Source: Clostridium intestinale DSM 6191 (GTDB taxonomy: Bacteria; Bacillota; Clostridia; Clostridiales; Clostridiaceae). Taken from it: a DNA stretch of 64,000 nucleotides. Location of the stretch: assembly GCF_900130055.1 (NCBI RefSeq), contig NZ_FQXU01000008.1:254667-318666 (forward strand). Reading direction: 5' to 3'. Within the stretch, counting starts at the first letter, position 1. The number at the start of each line of letters is the position of its first letter. The notes beneath the pieces are model-generated. The model had not been told where the DNA came from. It saw nothing but the letters and a program-made list of their open reading frames with translations, and searched no databases. Of the stretch, positions 61,629-64,000 are shown one piece after another. Both the position numbers and the translations under genes were made by a program.

Positions 61629-63256
61629 TATATTTTTTCTTCTTTAAGTTTTATAACCTCTTCCACAGCCTTTTTCTTATCAATTCTTTCAAAAAGTATT
61701 TCTAAATCTCCTATTTTAGGATTTTTAATCTCAATAAAACTCCAAGTTCTCTCCTCAATTCCTAAAAAACCCTTTATCTTATCACAAGAGTATGGAATAA
61801 ACGGTTCAAGTAGATTAGATAAATTAGCTATTATTTGAACACAAGTATATAAAGTTTCTATACACTTATTTTTATCTTTCTCCACGGTAATCCAAGGTTT
61901 TTCATCATCAAAAAACTTATTTACTTTTTTGATGAATATAAATATATCCTCTAAGGCATCCTTAAACTCTCCTGCCTCTATTTTATCTCCAACCTCTACA
62001 TATAAATCAAAAAAATCCTTCTTCCATCTAGGATTTAATCCACAATTAGGTAGACTTCCATCAAAGTATTTGTGGATAAATACTAAAGACCTGTTGACAA
62101 AATTCCCAAAACTTCCGAGAAGATCATTATTAGTTGAATTTATAAATCCCCTCCATGAAAAATCCGAATCTTTTTTCTCTGGCCCATTTATAGTTAAATA
62201 ATATCTTATAGCATCGGGGTTATAATTTTCTATCATATAAGGCATCCATACTGCCCAATTTTTTGTAGTTGAAAACTTTTTACCTTCAAGGTTCATGTAT
62301 TCTGAAGAAATCATTCTTAAGTTAGGATTTTTAATGCCTATTCCACTTAATAAGGCAGGGAATATTACTGTGTGGAAAGGAATATTATCTTTTCCATGGA
62401 TAAAGTATACTCTCGAATCTTCATCTTCCCAGTACTCTCTCCAATCTTCTCCTCTTTCTTCACAAACTTTAATGCTAGCTGTAATATAAGACATAACAGC
62501 CTCTATCCAAACATATATCCTCTTATCCTCATATCCCTCTAAAGGAACATCAACTCCCCAAGAAATATTTCTAGTTACTGCCCTATCTCTAAGACCTTCA
62601 TCTAAATATCTCTTGGTTAGTTTTATAGCATTATCTCTCCAGCCATCTTGCTTTATCCATATCCTTCTTACATCATTTTCAAACTTTGATAAAGAGAAAA
62701 ATAAATGCTTAATCTCCTTAACTTCTGGTTCCTTGCCACAGTTTTTGCACTTCTTATCTATAAGGTCCTCTGGATCTAATATTTCTGCACACTCTTCACA
62801 TTGATCCCCTCTAGCTGCTCCATGACAATGTGGACATGTACCTTCAATAAGCTTATCTATTAAAAATTCCCCACATTCCTCACAATAATATTGAGTAACT
62901 AATTTCTCATAGATATATTTATTATTATAAAGTTCTAAAATAAACTTCTTAACAGTTTCATGATGATGTTCTGAGCTAGTCTTTCCAAACAAATCATAGG
63001 AAAAACCCAACTTCTCAAAACATTCCTTAAATTCTTTATGATACTTTTCAGATATTACCTCTGGAGTTGTTCCCTCTTCCTTTGCCTTAATTAATATAGG
63101 AGTACCGTTACAGTCACTTCCAGATACAAAAATAACTTCATCACCCATTAGTCTATGGTATCTTGCCAAAATATCACCTGGCATTAAAGAAGATAATCTC
63201 CCAACATGTAATGATCCATTTGCATAAGGCCATGCATTGCCTATTACTACTTTCAT
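61628..63256 (-). CDS. Second methionyl-tRNA synthetase, short form without C-terminal tRNA-binding domain
   Basis: 542 residues. Class I signature: ANGSLHVGRLSS (HIGH region, here HVGR). The zinc region has four CxxC pairs (CEEC, CPHC, CEEC, CKNC). KMSKS-type loop is KFSTTKNW, and WRGFINSTNNDLLGSFGNFV marks the anticodon domain start. It differs clearly from the neighbouring full-length MetRS. Divergent second MetRS enzymes in other Gram-positives are known to resist synthetase inhibitors, so that role is possible. ATG 63256 follows GAGGGG. The end has no tRNA-binding domain. Confidence 0.92.
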   Translation of the reverse strand: MKVVIGNAWPYANGSLHVGRLSSLMPGDILARYHRLMGDEVIFVSGSDCNGTPILIKAKEEGTTPEVISEKYHKEFKECFEKLGFSYDLFGKTSSEHHHETVKKFILELYNNKYIYEKLVTQYYCEECGEFLIDKLIEGTCPHCHGAARGDQCEECAEILDPEDLIDKKCKNCGKEPEVKEIKHLFFSLSKFENDVRRIWIKQDGWRDNAIKLTKRYLDEGLRDRAVTRNISWGVDVPLEGYEDKRIYVWIEAVMSYITASIKVCEERGEDWREYWEDEDSRVYFIHGKDNIPFHTVIFPALLSGIGIKNPNLRMISSEYMNLEGKKFSTTKNWAVWMPYMIENYNPDAIRYYLTINGPEKKDSDFSWRGFINSTNNDLLGSFGNFVNRSLVFIHKYFDGSLPNCGLNPRWKKDFFDLYVEVGDKIEAGEFKDALEDIFIFIKKVNKFFDDEKPWITVEKDKNKCIETLYTCVQIIANLSNLLEPFIPYSCDKIKGFLGIEERTWSFIEIKNPKIGDLEILFERIDKKKAVEEVIKLKEEKI

Positions 63257-63281
63257 ATTGCCCCTCACTTCCTGAAATTTA

Positions 63282-63312
63282 AAGCTAGTAATAAATCACT
63301 TTATCACTAGCT
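63282..63312 (-). terminator. Inverted repeat between the two metG genes
   Basis: AGCTAGTGATAAA pairs with TTTATTACTAGCT (one mismatch, 4-base loop), followed by TTAAATTT on the minus strand. It may end the upstream metG transcript only partly because the T-tract is weak. Confidence 0.6.
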
Positions 63313-63327
63313 CTAAATCACTAAAAA

Positions 63328-64000
63328 TTATCTAACTTCACTTCCAGTTGGTAGTTCACCTGGGTTTACTAAAAATAATTGAGCATCATCATCACTAGAA
63401 GCAGCTAATAGCATACCTTGTGATAATTCTCCTCTTAATTTAACAGGTTTTAAATTAGCCACAAGTACTACATACTTTCCAACTAAATCTTCTGGTTTAT
63501 AATACTTAGCTATTCCTGACACTACCTGTCTTTCCTCGCCATTTAAATCCACTTTAAGCTTTAATAACTTTTTAGCTCCTTTTATAGCTTCAGCACTTAA
63601 TACCTTAACTACTCTTAAATCCACTTTTTCGAAGTCTTCTATAGTTATTTCCTCTTTAATAGGTTTTATAGTTTCTTTAACTTCTTCTACAACTGGTTGT
63701 GGTTTTAAAGCTTCAAGCTCTTTAAGCTTAGCTTCAACATCTATTCTTGGGAATAGGTTATTTCCCTTAACTACCTTAGCTCCAGCAGCTGTTCCATCAA
63801 AGGCTGATAAAGAGTTCCAAGTAGTTACTTCTGTATTAATCTGCTCATTTATCTTGTTAGCTGTATCAGGTAAAAATGGTGATATAAGTACAGCTATAAA
63901 TCTTAAACTTTCAGATAAGTTATATAATACGGTACCTAATCTATCCTTTTTACTTTCATCCTTAGCTAATATCCATGGAGTTGTTTCATCTATATATTTA
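63328..64000 (-). CDS. metG: Methionyl-tRNA synthetase, C-terminal part (runs off the window)
   Basis: The last 223 residues are visible. The reading frame stays open to the window edge: it begins near KYIDETTPWILAKDE, the end of the catalytic/anticodon region. A linker rich in Glu and Lys follows. Then a C-terminal tRNA-binding OB domain (VDLRVVKVLSAEAIKGAKKL, VANLKPVKLRGELSQGMLLA) ends in NPGELPTGSEVR. An apparent GTG start at 63624 is inside the gene. This is the ordinary bacterial MetG with a fused Trbp111-like domain. Confidence 0.95.
   Translation of the reverse strand, partial: KYIDETTPWILAKDESKKDRLGTVLYNLSESLRFIAVLISPFLPDTANKINEQINTEVTTWNSLSAFDGTAAGAKVVKGNNLFPRIDVEAKLKELEALKPQPVVEEVKETIKPIKEEITIEDFEKVDLRVVKVLSAEAIKGAKKLLKLKVDLNGEERQVVSGIAKYYKPEDLVGKYVVLVANLKPVKLRGELSQGMLLAASSDDDAQLFLVNPGELPTGSEVR

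Noticed and set aside
63328-63624. Stand-alone 98-residue tRNA-binding protein (Trbp111-like)
   Set aside because: The frame continues unbroken upstream to the window edge with MetG sequence; the apparent GTG start is internal.

Overview
The window is low-GC, gene-dense bacterial chromosome with strong AGGAGG-type ribosome binding sites. It has endospore genes (spoVG, spoVT, a spoVB-like gene, yabP, yabQ), an anaerobic class III ribonucleotide reductase, a ferredoxin and a Re-citrate synthase type citrate branch. Together these point to an anaerobic spore-forming Firmicute close to Clostridium. No phage, transposase or CRISPR array is visible. The only accessory-looking DNA is intergenic repeats.

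Layout. 1-19.2 kb (minus strand): tRNA-Leu, then the conserved division/sporulation/translation cluster also known from Bacillus. Read along the minus strand this is purR, spoVG, glmU, prs, a two-component system with an HtrA-like pseudoprotease, pth, mfd, prsA, spoVT, a spoVB-like flippase, mazG/yabN, hup, yabO, yabP, yabQ, divIC and yabR. 19.5-24.9 kb (mostly plus): murC, a YdcF-like gene (minus), a LacI-type regulator with the nucleoside salvage genes deoB and punA, and tRNA-Gln. 25.0-33.4 kb: an octamer tandem repeat, an Xaa-Pro peptidase, a phosphoesterase, asnS, an interspersed repeat plus a 16-bp tandem array, a HAD phosphatase, an ECF-like membrane protein, a CorA transporter and leucyl aminopeptidase. 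33.6-39.9 kb (minus): an oligopeptide-type ABC transporter in which BOTH permeases are fused to M28-peptidase-like extracellular domains that have lost their catalytic residues, with no binding-protein gene beside them. 39.9-47.9 kb (minus): nrdG, a small anchored protein, isocitrate dehydrogenase, aconitase, Re-citrate synthase and nrdD, the last behind a clear promoter and NrdR-box-like site. 48.2-51.2 kb (plus): a DUF3048 lipoprotein, a PadR regulator, a small protein with its ribosome binding site inside a hairpin, and a TPP riboswitch controlling thiT. 51.2-63.3 kb (mostly minus): ferredoxin, an Mrp ATPase, three uncharacterised envelope-type proteins, ksgA, rnmV, yabE, tatD, a DUF445 protein, a Crp/Fnr regulator (plus), and two methionyl-tRNA synthetase genes in a row, the second cut by the window end.

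How the parts fit. Most of the window is housekeeping: wall precursor synthesis (glmU, murC, spoVB-like), translation (asnS, metG, pth, ksgA, rnmV), repair (mfd), nucleotide metabolism (prs, purR, deoB, punA, nrdDG) and glutamate-precursor synthesis from citrate. Promoter-like sequences fit the biology: a sigma-H-like site at spoVG, a sigma-E-like site at yabP, and consensus sigma-A sites at tRNA-Leu, tRNA-Gln, nrdD and yabE. The most unusual items are the permease/M28-like fusion transporter, the HtrA-like protein lacking its catalytic His and Ser next to a two-component system, the duplicated MetRS, and the repeats at 25 and 29 kb. All assignments come from reading the sequence and translated proteins. 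No database search was run.
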